48,939 nucleotides of DNA from an uncultured bacterium (GTDB lineage Bacteria > Desulfobacterota > Desulfobaccia > Desulfobaccales > 0-14-0-80-60-11), in the NCBI GenBank assembly GCA_937943575.1, contig CALEAV010000022.1, positions 1 to 48,939 on the forward strand, given 5' to 3'. Shown here one piece after another: positions 32,801-40,857 of the stretch (positions are counted from its first letter, which is position 1; each line of letters starts with the position of its first letter). Position numbers and translations under genes: made by a program. The notes beneath the pieces are model-generated. The model did not search any database. It was not told where the DNA came from and saw only the letters and a program-made list of their open reading frames with translations.

Positions 32801-34314
32801 GGGGTGAGGAAGGAGAGGTTGGCCTTCTGGCCGATGGCCAGGATCACCACCTCGCAGGCCTCGGTCTGGGTCTGATCCTCGAAGTAGGTGGGGGCAAAGC
32901 GGCCCTGCTCGTCGAAGACCCGCTCCACCGCCTTCATGGTGAGGGCCTTGACCTTGCCGCCCTCGGCCACGATCTCCTTGACCCCCCAGCGGTGCAGGAT
33001 GGGGATGCCTTCGGCTTCCGCCTCCTCCACTTCCCAGGGGTTGGCGGGCATCTCCTCCCGGGTCTCCAGGCAGACGATCTTGACGTCGGCCGGGCCCAGG
33101 CGCTTGGCGGTGCGGGCCACGTCCATGGCCACGTTGCCGCCGCCCACGACGATGACCTTCTTGCCCTTGAGGTCCGGGGCCTTCCCGGAGGCGGTGTCTT
33201 TGAGGAACTCCACGCCCCAGAGCACCCCCTGGGCCTCGGCGCCGGGCACCGGCAGGCGCAGGGAATCCTGGCAGCCCACGCCGAGGTACACCGCCCGGAA
33301 GCCGTCCCGGGTGAGGAGGTCGTTGATGGTGCGGCCCGGGCCGATGGGGGTGTTGCAGCGGATCTCCACCCCCAGCTTTTTCAGGTAGTTGATCTCCCGG
33401 TCAATGACCTGGCGGGGCAGGCGGTATTCCGGGATGCCGTAGCGCAGCCAGCCGCCGGGCTCCGGGGCGGCCTCGAAGATCACCGGCTTGTAGCCCTTCA
33501 GGGCCAGGTGATAGGCACAGGAGAGACCCCCGGGGCCGGAGCCGACGATGGCCACGGGCTGGTCATTTTTCTGGATCTCCGGCACCGGCAGGGCGTCCCA
33601 GTCCACCTGGTCGGCCACAAAGCGCTTCAGGCTGCAGATGGCGATGGGTTCATCCATCTCCTGGCGCCGGCAGTCGCTCTCGCAGGGATGGGGGCAGATG
33701 CGGCCGATGGTGCCCGGAAGCGGCAGCCGGTCCATGATCAGGCTCAGGGATTCGGGGAATTTCCCCGCCTTGATGAGCTGCACGTAGCCCTGGGCGCTCA
33801 AGTTGGCGGGGCAGGCCCTCACACAGGGGGCTCGGTCGTACTTCTTAATGGCAAAGGTGGCCGGAATGGCCTGGGGGTAGAGGCGATAGGTGGCCCGGGA
33901 CTTGTCCAGGCCCACGTTGAACTCATTGGGGAGCTCCACCGGGCAGACTTCCGTACAGGCGCCACAGCCGGTGCACTTGGCCGGGTCCACATAGCGGGGT
34001 TCCTGCTTCACCGTGACGGTGAAATTGCCCGGCTCCCCCTTGATGGCCTCAACCTCGCTTAAGGTGAGGATTTCGATATTGAGATGCCGGCCGCACTCCA
34101 CCAGCTTGGGGGAGATGATGCACATGGAGCAGTCGTTGGTGGGGAAGGTCTTGTCCAACTGGGCCATGACGCCGCCGATGGCCGACTTTTTCTCCACCAG
34201 GTAGACATAAAATCCGGCATTGGCCAGGTCCAGGGCGGCCTGAACCCCGGCGATGCCGGCGCCGATGACCATGACTTTGCCTACCGGAGCCTGGGGCTGT
34301 GCCTGTGTCGCCAT
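29854..34314 (-). CDS. hdrA: Giant HdrA-type FAD/Fe-S oxidoreductase: HdrA-GltD-HdrA fusion
   Basis: 1486 aa from the ATG at 34314 (AGGAAGGA upstream). Order: HdrA FAD-binding (VMVIGAGIAGVQAAL, about 14-28), Cys cluster DCSMC (61-65), ferredoxin CTGCGACTEVCP (114-125); GltD-like NAD(P)H module at about 160-590 with its own Cys motif, FAD site (IVGSGPGGLSC) and NADPH site (VVGGGNVAMD); Fe-S motif CINCGLCSECMQC near 630; HdrA catalytic Cys block CVGSRD...YCSAVCC near 745; a second HdrA copy from about 940 (FVCNCGINIGG, VIGGGVAGMTAA, CVGSREPQRPYCSRLCC); two [4Fe-4S] ferredoxin motifs at the end (about 1430-1470). Expected to link NAD(P)H, ferredoxin and a third carrier by flavin-based bifurcation. 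HdrB and HdrC are absent nearby; the Sec-MvhD follows. Confidence 0.9.
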   Translation of the reverse strand: MATQAQPQAPVGKVMVIGAGIAGVQAALDLANAGFYVYLVEKKSAIGGVMAQLDKTFPTNDCSMCIISPKLVECGRHLNIEILTLSEVEAIKGEPGNFTVTVKQEPRYVDPAKCTGCGACTEVCPVELPNEFNVGLDKSRATYRLYPQAIPATFAIKKYDRAPCVRACPANLSAQGYVQLIKAGKFPESLSLIMDRLPLPGTIGRICPHPCESDCRRQEMDEPIAICSLKRFVADQVDWDALPVPEIQKNDQPVAIVGSGPGGLSCAYHLALKGYKPVIFEAAPEPGGWLRYGIPEYRLPRQVIDREINYLKKLGVEIRCNTPIGPGRTINDLLTRDGFRAVYLGVGCQDSLRLPVPGAEAQGVLWGVEFLKDTASGKAPDLKGKKVIVVGGGNVAMDVARTAKRLGPADVKIVCLETREEMPANPWEVEEAEAEGIPILHRWGVKEIVAEGGKVKALTMKAVERVFDEQGRFAPTYFEDQTQTEACEVVILAIGQKANLSFLTPEDGIELTPRGLIKVDPDTKATSREGVFAGGDVVSGPWIAIAAVADGREAAISIDRYLTGRDLKADREMPLRPIKDGQWAPIPKDQPQKPRAAMPHLPVEEWLKGFQEINLGFDTEQAVAEAARCINCGLCSECMQCVIACQAGAIAHQQGPQTLDLNVGAVVLAPGFQTYDPSLYAAYHYAQYPGVLTSLEFERILSASGPYAGHLIRPSDHMEPKKIAWLQCVGSRDLHHCDNSYCSAVCCMYAIKQAVIAKEHCKEYTLDTAIFFMDMRTHGKDFEKYYWRAEQEHGVRFIRSRIHSIDRVPGSDDVSIRYVAENGEIKEETFNLVVLSVGLESSPDALKLAKTLGVEIKPDTRFAASSPFAPVNTSKDGIYVCGVFQAPKDIPQSVMEASAAAAAAGELLAAARNTAIKKPEIPPERDVTGEEPRIGVFVCNCGINIGGVIDIPKLTEYARTLPNVAFADENLFTCSADTQAKIVQAIQEHKLNRVLVASCSPRTHAPMFMETIQQAGLNPYLFEMANIRDQDSWVHMHEPEAALEKAKDLVRGVAARLRNLEPLHKMEFPVTKAALVIGGGVAGMTAARSIADMGFKAYLVEKTDKLGGNAWKLVISHRGYDYRGFLTDLIKSVETHPNIEIMFNSEVVETGGFIGNYRSTVKTPQGNRDLEHGVTIMATGGQPYQPEEYLYGRHPHVYTAFELDELIAGKDPRLEEARQAVFIQCVGSREPQRPYCSRLCCTHSVESALALKELNPEMDIFILYRDMRTYGEKELLYKEAREKGIVFIRYDLDNKPKVKTKPDRGLEVTVTDPILGLPVVLHPDILTLASAVLPNDVEELGETFKVPRNAEGFFNEAHAKLRPVDFPTDGIFLAGLAHYPKPMDESIAQAKAAAGRAATFLAQDTVKVGGIVAVVDQDKCAVCLTCVRTCPFMVPVIDYTVDAAYIDPAKCQGCGVCVSECPAKAIQLKHYTDTQIIAQELALAAS

Positions 34315-34394
34315 ACAGTTCCTTCCTCGGGCCGCCGGCGGAGCCCGCACCTGTCCTTCCGGCGACCATGAATTGTGAAATTACCCACTAGAGC

Positions 34395-34422
34395 ATTTTA
34401 TAGAAATGGGAAGGGGCGTCAA
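34395..34422 (-). promoter_or_regulatory. Strong promoter for the hdrA-mvhD operon
   Basis: Minus strand: TTGACG (34417-34422, five of six), 16-base spacer, TAAAAT (34395-34400, five of six). The leader to the ATG at 34314 is about 75 bases. The rest of the 34315-34657 spacer shows no gene. Confidence 0.72.
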
Positions 34423-34657
34423 GCACGAATACGCCCAAAAGGGGAGGAAACCGCAGCGGCGGGAGCCGGTGGCGGAAGCACCCCGGGAAAGTGGGGGGGG
34501 TAGGCGCGGTCCCGGAACCGGCGGGTCCTGCAGCGGGGGATCCCCAGGGGAGAGCTGGGTGGAAAGGTCAGCTCCTGCCGTTTAAGGGAGAGGGGCGGGG
34601 TGCAGTGCCTCCCCCGCCTCCCATGGGCGGGTGCCTGCGGTTCCCGCCCCCTCCCCC

Positions 34658-34969
34658 TCAAAGATTCGCCTGGTCAGCCCGACCTCGGCCGCCGATGATT
34701 CTGACATCCTCGGCAGAAAAGCTCCGGGGGAGCCGACCATGATCAGGGACGGCCTCCCCGCCCGCAGGGTGCGCCGGGTCATAGGGGAGGCGTCCGGCCA
34801 ATTGGTCCGCCACCTCCCGGCGACAGGACTGGCAGTGGAGCTTCAGCCTCTCCAATTTCCGTTCCAGCCTGCCCAGGACCCGCCCCAGCCAGAGGCCGTA
34901 TCCCACAAGCAGCGCCAGGACCGCACCCAGGAGGGGCAGGCCGAAGTCCAGGGAAGTTGCGACATTCAT
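34658..34969 (-). CDS. Small single-pass membrane protein, unknown
   Basis: 103 aa. One N-terminal membrane helix (FGLPLLGAVLALLVGYGLWLG, about 9-29) then a basic amphipathic stretch with a CQSC pair (RLERKLERLKLHCQSCRREV). The last 40 residues look disordered. A site AAAGGGTGG precedes the ATG. No family recognised; alone between hdrA and the HTH-fusion gene. Confidence 0.5.
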   Translation of the reverse strand: MNVATSLDFGLPLLGAVLALLVGYGLWLGRVLGRLERKLERLKLHCQSCRREVADQLAGRLPYDPAHPAGGEAVPDHGRLPRSFSAEDVRIIGGRGRADQANL

Positions 34970-35055
34970 GCTGTGCCACCCTTTCGGTTGGCCGCCCCCG
35001 GAGGGGTGGGGGACTGCCGGGTGAGGCTCCGGATCAGGGGAGCCCTCCAGAGGTT

Positions 35056-36063
35056 TCAGCGGCGGGACTTGGCGGGCCGGGCCAGCTCCAGCTCCACCCG
35101 GCGCCGGTTCAGGTCCACGGTCTTGCCGAAGAGGGTGAACTCCTCCCCCTGAAAGCCGTGGAAATCCGAGGTGATGGCCACCGTGTCCCCCACTTCCAGG
35201 CGGACGCCTTCCAGCCAGGTGACCAGGTGCACCATCTCCCAGGGGAGCGACAACCGCTCAAGGAGGCGCTGGGCCATCAGCCGGGCGGCCTCCGGGTCCT
35301 CCACGATGACCGGCGCCCCGTAGCGGCAGTCCACGTCCAGGGCCTGCTCCCCCCAGGCCCTCACGGCCGCCTCATGCCTCTCTTCCACGTAACTGGCCGG
35401 ATTGCGGTCAAAATCGGCAAACCGCAGCCGGATCACATTTCTCACCCCCGCGGCGCTGCGGGAAAAAGAGAGGCGGCTGATCTGATGGGGGCCCAACCCC
35501 ACCCGATGGTCCGCCAGAATGAACCCGTGCAGGACCTCATACCAGCTCCAGTCCCCGGAGAACCGCCCCCAATCCACCGCCGCCTGCAGCATCAGGACCA
35601 CCCCCTCCATGGACCCCATCCGCCGCTGCATGATGTAGTGCGGGGCGTAATCCCAGATATCGGTGTCCTCCACAAAGGCGAAGGGGATGAGGTCGGAGTT
35701 GAGGACGTTGGGCTTGGAGTCCCCGCTCATGGCGAAGAAGGTCTGCACCAGGTTCCGGAAGTGGGCCCGGTCCTCCGCGGTCGCGGCGAAGTCATAGGCC
35801 TGCCCCGGTCTCCCCGTCACGGCCAGGCCGAAGGCATGGGCCACCAGGGCGTTCAGCCAGGCATAGTGATAGTCGCTCCTGTAGAGATACTGGTAGGTGG
35901 GGCTTTGCCGGTTGACCCTGAGGTCATCCAGAATCCGCACCGGCCCCCCTCTCAGCTTCACCCCCTTGAGCTTCCCTTCCCAAAACCAGCGATACACCGA
36001 CGACTTGGAGATCCCCAGCCGCATCGCCACTTCCCTCGGGCGCAGCAACTTCTCCTTGTCCAT
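35056..36063 (-). CDS. Fusion of an excisionase-type HTH to a phage tail-hub/baseplate-like region
   Basis: 335 aa. Residues 1-45 are a MerR/excisionase-type winged HTH (LLRPREVAMRLGISKSSVYRWFWEGKLKGVKL). Residues 50-335 resemble the receptor-side hub or baseplate domains of tailed phages and gene-transfer agents: NVIRLRFADFDRNPASYVEERH, then ARLMAQRLLERLSLPWEMVHLVTWLEGVRLEVGDTVAI and TLFGKTVDLNRRRVELELARP. An HTH has no expected place in a tail protein, so this is either a domesticated fusion or a decayed prophage remnant; the frame is fully open. No other phage gene is nearby. Ribosome site AAGGAG eight bases before the ATG. The tail assignment is from pattern, not a database. Confidence 0.5.
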   Translation of the reverse strand: MDKEKLLRPREVAMRLGISKSSVYRWFWEGKLKGVKLRGGPVRILDDLRVNRQSPTYQYLYRSDYHYAWLNALVAHAFGLAVTGRPGQAYDFAATAEDRAHFRNLVQTFFAMSGDSKPNVLNSDLIPFAFVEDTDIWDYAPHYIMQRRMGSMEGVVLMLQAAVDWGRFSGDWSWYEVLHGFILADHRVGLGPHQISRLSFSRSAAGVRNVIRLRFADFDRNPASYVEERHEAAVRAWGEQALDVDCRYGAPVIVEDPEAARLMAQRLLERLSLPWEMVHLVTWLEGVRLEVGDTVAITSDFHGFQGEEFTLFGKTVDLNRRRVELELARPAKSRR

Positions 36064-36284
36064 CCCCCTCGCTCCTTGCCGGTTTTGCCCCCTCCTCTTT
36101 CAAGAACCATGTCCGGGCGCAATACTCCTGTCCCAGGATGTCACCAAACCCGGCAGCCTCAGGGGGGGCCCCCTGGGGCATGGAGAGAAAAACAATATGA
36201 TTCCGGTGGGATAATCGATGGAAGGGGCCGCTCAGCGACTCTAGGTGGCCGGCACCTGGCCATGGCCCGCCTGCTGGTCTCATA

Positions 36285-36324
36285 TTTATCCTGATGCAAA
36301 ACACAGGATAAAACTGATGTAAAA
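36285..36324. repeat. 28-bp palindrome overlapping an 11-bp direct repeat between two HTH genes
   Basis: TTTATCCTG (36285-36293) and CAGGATAAA (36304-36312) are perfect inverted arms around a 10-base spacer. CTGATGCAAAA (36291-36301) and CTGATGTAAAA (36314-36324) form a direct repeat with a 23-base period. The whole lies in the AT-rich part of the 36064-36494 spacer, which otherwise holds no gene. An operator for one of the flanking HTH proteins is the simplest reading. It does not match the XerCD dif consensus. Confidence 0.55.
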
Positions 36325-36494
36325 ATAAGGAAAAAACCTAGAACAATTCTCCCGGGTGCCTCTTTTCCCCCAAGAAATACCGGCCCATCCGCCGCCCGTC
36401 CGCCTCCCGTCCCCTTTTCCTGGCGGCATGTCCTTTGCTACTCCGGGAAAAAAAGCGGGAGACGGCCGCCCGTCTCCCGATGAGGAGGACTTCC

Positions 36495-36677
36495 ATGGAG
36501 CTCATCTGGAAAAAGCGCTTTTTCCGGCCCGACGAGGTGGCGGAGATCCTCTGTCTCTCCCGCCGCACCGTCTATCGCATGATCAGGGACGGCCGCCTGC
36601 CCGGCACCCGCTTCGGCTCCGGTCCGTGGCGCATCGCCCGGGAAAACCTCCTGGCCCTGCTGCCCTTGGCCGGCTGA
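36495..36677 (+). CDS. Small excisionase-family HTH DNA-binding protein
   Basis: 60 aa from an ATG with GAGGAGGA five bases upstream. Almost the whole protein is one HTH_17/excisionase-type domain: FFRPDEVAEILCLSRRTVYRMIRDGRLPGTRFGSGPWRI. Related to phage Xis, plasmid and regulatory proteins; with no integrase here, a transcriptional role is as likely. Followed by a rho-independent terminator. Confidence 0.85.
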   Translation: MELIWKKRFFRPDEVAEILCLSRRTVYRMIRDGRLPGTRFGSGPWRIARENLLALLPLAG

Positions 36678-36700
36678 CCTCTCACCTCTTCCTCAGCCCG

Positions 36701-36725
36701 GCGGGCCTCTGGCCCGCTTTTTTTT
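36701..36725 (+). terminator. Rho-independent terminator after the small HTH gene
   Basis: GCGGGCC (36701-36707), loop TCT, GGCCCGC (36711-36717), then eight Ts. Confidence 0.92.
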
Positions 36726-36785
36726 CTTAAACCTTCCTGAAAGCCTTGCCGATAGCATCAGCAAAGTGGCAGAGGTGACCTCCCC

Positions 36786-37523
36786 ATGAGCCAGGTCTCC
36801 CCCTCCCAGGCGCCGGACGGCACTTCCCGGGACCTCTTCGCCCTTTTGCAGGTCCTGGTGGTGGACGATATCCCCGCTATCCGACGCCTGCTGACCCAAA
36901 TGCTCCAGCAGCTGGGGGTGACTGCCCCCATCTGTCAGGCCGCCGACGGCCTGGAGGCCTGGGAACTTCTTCAGGAGCGCCTCTTTGACGTCGTGGTCTG
37001 TGATATCAACATGCCCCGCATGAACGGCCTGGAGCTCTTAAAGCGCCTCCGGGGCCACCCCCGCCACGAGCACACCCCCTTCCTCCTCATCACCGGCGAA
37101 GTCGCCGAACAGATTGTCGCCGGTGCCGTGGAAAGCGAGGTGGACGGCTACCTCCTCAAACCCTTCCGCCTCCCCGCCCTCCAGCGTCAGCTGACCGCCG
37201 TCCTCAAAGGCCGGCACTCCCCCGGCCCCGGGGAAAGGCTCCTCCGGGAGGCCCACCGCCGCCTGGCCGCCGGCTTCCCCGACCAGGCCCTGGACCTCAT
37301 TCATCAGCTCCCTCCCTGCCGCCGGAAAAAAAGCGCCCGGGTCCTCAACCTCCTGGGCGAGTGCCTCCAGGCCCGGGATTCCCCCCAGGAGGCCGCCCGC
37401 TGTTTTCAGGAGGCTCTGAAAATCAACCCTTACCATCAGCGGGCTGCCCATAACCTGGCAACCCTCCTGGCCCGCTTCCCCGCCAGCAGCCCCTCTCCGG
37501 ACAACACCCCGCAGCTCCCCTGA
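36786..37523 (+). CDS. Receiver-domain protein with TPR-like C-terminus
   Basis: 245 aa. CheY-like receiver (about 20-140): LVVDDIPAIRRLL, phospho-acceptor Asp in VVCDINMPRMNGL, Thr/Lys conserved in LLITGEV and YLLKPFR. The C-terminal 80 residues contain a TPR-like repeat (ARVLNLLGECLQARDSPQEAARCFQEALKINPYHQRAAHNLA). No DNA-binding output; probably a single-domain phosphorelay or scaffolding protein. The partner kinase is not in the window. Single gene before ftsH. Confidence 0.85.
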   Translation: MSQVSPSQAPDGTSRDLFALLQVLVVDDIPAIRRLLTQMLQQLGVTAPICQAADGLEAWELLQERLFDVVVCDINMPRMNGLELLKRLRGHPRHEHTPFLLITGEVAEQIVAGAVESEVDGYLLKPFRLPALQRQLTAVLKGRHSPGPGERLLREAHRRLAAGFPDQALDLIHQLPPCRRKKSARVLNLLGECLQARDSPQEAARCFQEALKINPYHQRAAHNLATLLARFPASSPSPDNTPQLP

Positions 37524-37563
37524 CCCCGCTGCTCCTTTCAGCCCGGCAACCCCAAGAATCCCT

Positions 37564-37591
37564 TTGCTTTTTGCCAAAATAAACGTATATT
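37564..37591 (+). promoter_or_regulatory. Candidate ftsH promoter
   Basis: TTGCTT (three of six), 16-base spacer, TATATT (five of six), about 45 bases before the ftsH ATG, in an AT-rich patch. FtsH is often heat-shock controlled; no sigma-32 motif is seen. Confidence 0.45.
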
Positions 37592-37635
37592 TCTAGTAAA
37601 CGTGCACGATTACCCCCCAAAGCCCCAGGGTTGGC

Positions 37636-39507
37636 ATGAATAACCGGTTAAGCCCCTTGTACAAGAACATCGCCCTCTGGCTGCTCATCAGCCTGGTGAT
37701 GATCTTCCTCTTCAATTACTTCAACACCTCTGAGCAGACCCGCGCCAAGACCTCCATCAGCTACACCCAGTTCCTCGAGCTGGTGAAGAGCGGCAAGGTC
37801 ACCAAGGTGCTGCTCCAGGGCGAGGAGATCACCGGCGAGCAGGCGGACGGCAAACCCTTTAAGACCTACTCCCCCAATGACCCCAACCTCATCCGCCTCC
37901 TCCAGGACAAGAAGGTGGAGATCAGCGTCCGGCCCAAGGAGGACAATCCCTGGTACACCACCCTCCTGGTCTCCTGGCTCCCCATGCTCCTGTTGGTGGG
38001 CATCTGGATCTTCTTCATGCGCCAGATGCAGGCCGGCGGCGGCAAGGCCATGTCCTTCGGCAAGAGCCGGGCCCGCTTGATGACGGAAAACTCCGTCAAG
38101 GTCACCTTCAAGGATGTGGCCGGCATCGAGGAAGCCAAGGAGGAAGTGGCGGAAATCATTGAATTCCTCAAAGATCCCAAAAAATTCACCCGCCTGGGCG
38201 GCCGCATCCCCAAGGGCGTCCTCCTGGTGGGCTCCCCCGGCAGCGGCAAGACCCTCCTCGCCCGGGCCATCGCCGGCGAGGCCGGCGTCCCCTTCTTCAG
38301 CATCAGCGGCTCCGACTTTGTGGAAATGTTTGTGGGCGTCGGCGCCGCCCGGGTCCGGGACCTCTTCCTCCAGGCCAAGAAAAACGCCCCCTGCATCATC
38401 TTCATCGATGAGATCGATGCCGTCGGCCGCCACCGGGGCGCCGGCCTGGGGGGCGGCCACGATGAGCGGGAGCAGACCTTAAACCAGCTGTTGGTGGAAA
38501 TGGACGGCTTCGAGTCCAATGAGGGCGTCATCCTCATCGCCGCCACCAACCGCCCCGACGTCCTGGACCCCGCCCTCCTGCGTCCCGGCCGCTTCGACCG
38601 CCAGGTGGTGGTCCCCATCCCCGATGTCAAGGGCCGGGAGGCCATCCTCCGGGTCCACACCCGGCGGGTCCCCCTGGACCCCTCCGTGGACCTCTCCATC
38701 CTGGCCCGCAGCACCCCAGGCTTTTCCGGCGCCGACCTGGAAAACCTGGTCAACGAGGCCGCCCTCCTGGCCGCCCGGGTCAACCGCGAATCCGTCTCCA
38801 TGGAGGACTTTGAGCGGGCCAAGGACAAGGTCCTCATGGGCTCCGAGCGCAAAAGCCTCATCTTGAGCGAGGAGGAGCGCACCAACACCGCCTACCATGA
38901 GGCCGGCCACACCCTGGTGGCCCGGCTCCTCCCCGGGACCGACCCCATCCACAAGGTCACCATCATCCCCCGGGGGCGGGCCCTGGGCGTCACCCAGCAG
39001 CTCCCCCTGGATGAGCGCCACACCTACTCCAAGGACTACCTCCAGGCCACCCTGGCAGTCCTGCTGGGCGGCCGCGCCGCCGAAGAGCTAATCTTCAACC
39101 GCTTCACCACCGGCGCCGGCAATGACCTGGAGCGCGCCACCGAGCTGGCCCGCAAGATGGTCTGCAACTGGGGCATGAGCGAGGAACTGGGGCCCATCAC
39201 CTTCGGCAAGCGGGAGGAGCACGTCTTCCTGGGCCGGGAGATCGCCCAGCCCAAGGACTTCAGCGAGGAGACCGCCCGCACCATCGACGCCGCCATCAAA
39301 AAGCTGGTCCTGGGCGCCTACGAATGCGCCAAGAGCCTCCTGGCCAGTCATCGGGCCGGCCTCCAGGCCCTGGCCCAGGCCCTCCTGGAAAAGGAGACCC
39401 TGGACAGCGCCGACATCGACCGCATCATCAGCGCCGCGGAACAGACTGCCCCCGTCGCCGAGGAGAAGCAGCCTCCACCCCTCTCCCTGGGCCTCCAGCA
39501 GGCGTGA
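37636..39507 (+). CDS. ftsH: ATP-dependent zinc metalloprotease FtsH
   Basis: 623 aa. Two N-terminal membrane helices (11-29 and 110-128) flank a periplasmic segment. The AAA+ domain has Walker A GSPGSGKT (199-206; Ser replaces the usual Pro), Walker [12 protein letters not shown] and [23 protein letters not shown]. The zinc-protease motif HEAGH lies near residue 420. Membrane-anchored hexamer degrading misfolded membrane proteins and regulators. Heads the ftsH-folP-cdaA-cdaR block. Short Pro-rich tail. Confidence 0.97.
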   Translation: MNNRLSPLYKNIALWLLISLVMIFLFNYFNTSEQTRAKTSISYTQFLELVKSGKVTKVLLQGEEITGEQADGKPFKTYSPNDPNLIRLLQDKKVEISVRPKEDNPWYTTLLVSWLPMLLLVGIWIFFMRQMQAGGGKAMSFGKSRARLMTENSVKVTFKDVAGIEEAKEEVAEIIEFLKDPKKFTRLGGRIPKGVLLVGSPGSGKTLLARAIAGEAGVPFFSISGSDFVEMFVGVGAARVRDLFLQAKKNAPCIIFIDEIDAVGRHRGAGLGGGHDEREQTLNQLLVEMDGFESNEGVILIAATNRPDVLDPALLRPGRFDRQVVVPIPDVKGREAILRVHTRRVPLDPSVDLSILARSTPGFSGADLENLVNEAALLAARVNRESVSMEDFERAKDKVLMGSERKSLILSEEERTNTAYHEAGHTLVARLLPGTDPIHKVTIIPRGRALGVTQQLPLDERHTYSKDYLQATLAVLLGGRAAEELIFNRFTTGAGNDLERATELARKMVCNWGMSEELGPITFGKREEHVFLGREIAQPKDFSEETARTIDAAIKKLVLGAYECAKSLLASHRAGLQALAQALLEKETLDSADIDRIISAAEQTAPVAEEKQPPPLSLGLQQA

Positions 39508-39648
39508 CCCCTGGGCTCTCACCCTTGGAACAGGAGAAGCAGGCAGGGGAGGGTTCTTGAGGAGGCCAGGGGGGCATCGCACCTGCGCCCTCCCCTTGAA
39601 ATCTTCGTCGCAAACCCCCTTGAAGGGCTGAGGGAGAGGGCTCGGATG

Positions 39649-39668
39649 GGGGGGCCCTGAGGCCCCCC
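39649..39668 (+). terminator. GC hairpin in the ftsH-folP spacer
   Basis: GGGGGGCC (39649-39656), loop CTGA, GGCCCCCC (39661-39668). Very stable but no T-run; may attenuate transcription or protect the ftsH mRNA end. Confidence 0.4.
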
Positions 39669-39755
39669 TCCCCCCATCCGTGTGCCCCAGGGCGGAGGCC
39701 CCCCGCTCTTTCTCCCGGGATGGCGGAAAATTTCAGGCATTCGGAAAGGTAGGGT

Positions 39756-40589
39756 ATGACCTCCCCTTCCTGGCCACAACTCCTGGCCCACAACCGCCCC
39801 TTGGTCATGGGCATCCTTAACATCACCCCGGACTCCTTCGCCGACGGCGGCCGGCATTTCTCCCGGGAAGCCGCCCTCGCCCACGCCCGGCACCTGGTGG
39901 CCGCCGGCGCTGACATCCTCGACGTGGGCGGCGAATCCACCCGGCCCTTCTCCGAGCCGGTGCCCCTGGAGGAGGAGCTGCGCCGGGTCCTGCCGGTGAT
40001 TGAAGCCATCCGCGCCGACCTGCAGGTGCCCCTCTCCATCGACACCTACAAGGCCGAGGTGGCCCGCCGGGCTCTGGAGGCCGGGGCCCACATCATCAAC
40101 GACATCAGCGCCCTCCGCTTCGACCCCGACATGGCCCCCCTGGCCGCTGCCACCGGCGCCCCCGTCATCCTCATGCACATGAAAGGCACCCCCCGGGACA
40201 TGCAGAAAGACCCCCACTACGAGGACCTGCTGGGGGAAATCAAGGCCTTCCTGGCCGAGCGCCGGGACTTCGCCTTGGCCCAGGGCATCGCCCCCGAGGC
40301 CATCGCCCTGGACCCCGGCATCGGCTTCGGCAAAACCTTCGCCCACAACCTTCAGATCCTTAACCACCTCGATACCTTCCTGGACCTGGGTTGCCCCCTC
40401 CTCGTCGGGCCTTCCCGCAAGGCCTTCATCGGCCACTACCTGGGAGGACTGCCCCCCGACGACCGGGATTACGGCACCCTGGCGGCCGTGGCCGCCGCCG
40501 TCCTCAAAGGCGCCCAAATCCTCCGGGTCCACAATGTCGCCGCCGCGGTCCAGTTCCTCACCCTCTTTCAGGCCATCCGGGCCGCCTGA
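39756..40589 (+). CDS. folP: Dihydropteroate synthase
   Basis: 277 aa. LVMGILNITPDSFADGG (near 16-32), ILDVGGESTRP, SIDTYKAEVA, HIINDISALR, ILMHMKGTP, LDPGIGFGKT and GPSRKAFIG are the full DHPS set. Condenses dihydropterin-PP with p-aminobenzoate, folate pathway. 248 bases after ftsH. Confidence 0.96.
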   Translation: MTSPSWPQLLAHNRPLVMGILNITPDSFADGGRHFSREAALAHARHLVAAGADILDVGGESTRPFSEPVPLEEELRRVLPVIEAIRADLQVPLSIDTYKAEVARRALEAGAHIINDISALRFDPDMAPLAAATGAPVILMHMKGTPRDMQKDPHYEDLLGEIKAFLAERRDFALAQGIAPEAIALDPGIGFGKTFAHNLQILNHLDTFLDLGCPLLVGPSRKAFIGHYLGGLPPDDRDYGTLAAVAAAVLKGAQILRVHNVAAAVQFLTLFQAIRAA

Positions 40590-40669
40590 CCTTCCGCCCG
40601 GGAGTCGACAGCCGCAGGAAAATCCGGTAACATAAGGCAGGTGGCACTCAGGGGGGAGGCGGCCCCTGC

Positions 40670-40684
40670 CCTGACCCTCTCCCC
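40670..40684 (+). repeat. Dispersed 15-bp intergenic repeat, copy 2
   Basis: Identical to 13805-13819, in the 268-base gene-free spacer between folP and cdaA. A related but inexact motif appears reversed near 39622-39640. Confidence 0.45.
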
Positions 40685-40857
40685 TCTGCCGAGGAGGAAA
40701 ATCCCGGTTTCCCCACCGATGGCGGCAGGAGCAGATATGGGGGAATGACCCGCCATCTTGAGCCCTTAACCCCAAAGGTCCAGGAAAGCCCAAGGGAAGT
40801 GGACCGCTTCCCTGAGACGCGGCCTTTTCCCGCCCGGCTTCCCCGCTCACTCGGCTG

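Noticed and set aside
29905-34062. Very long open frame antisense to hdrA
   Set aside because: GC-rich third positions of hdrA leave the opposite strand open; the translation is low-complexity Gly/His/Val with no family, while the minus-strand frame has many intact motifs.
36285-36312. 28-bp palindrome as a XerCD dif site
   Set aside because: Length fits but the arms and centre do not match the dif consensus (no inner ATAA/TTAT).
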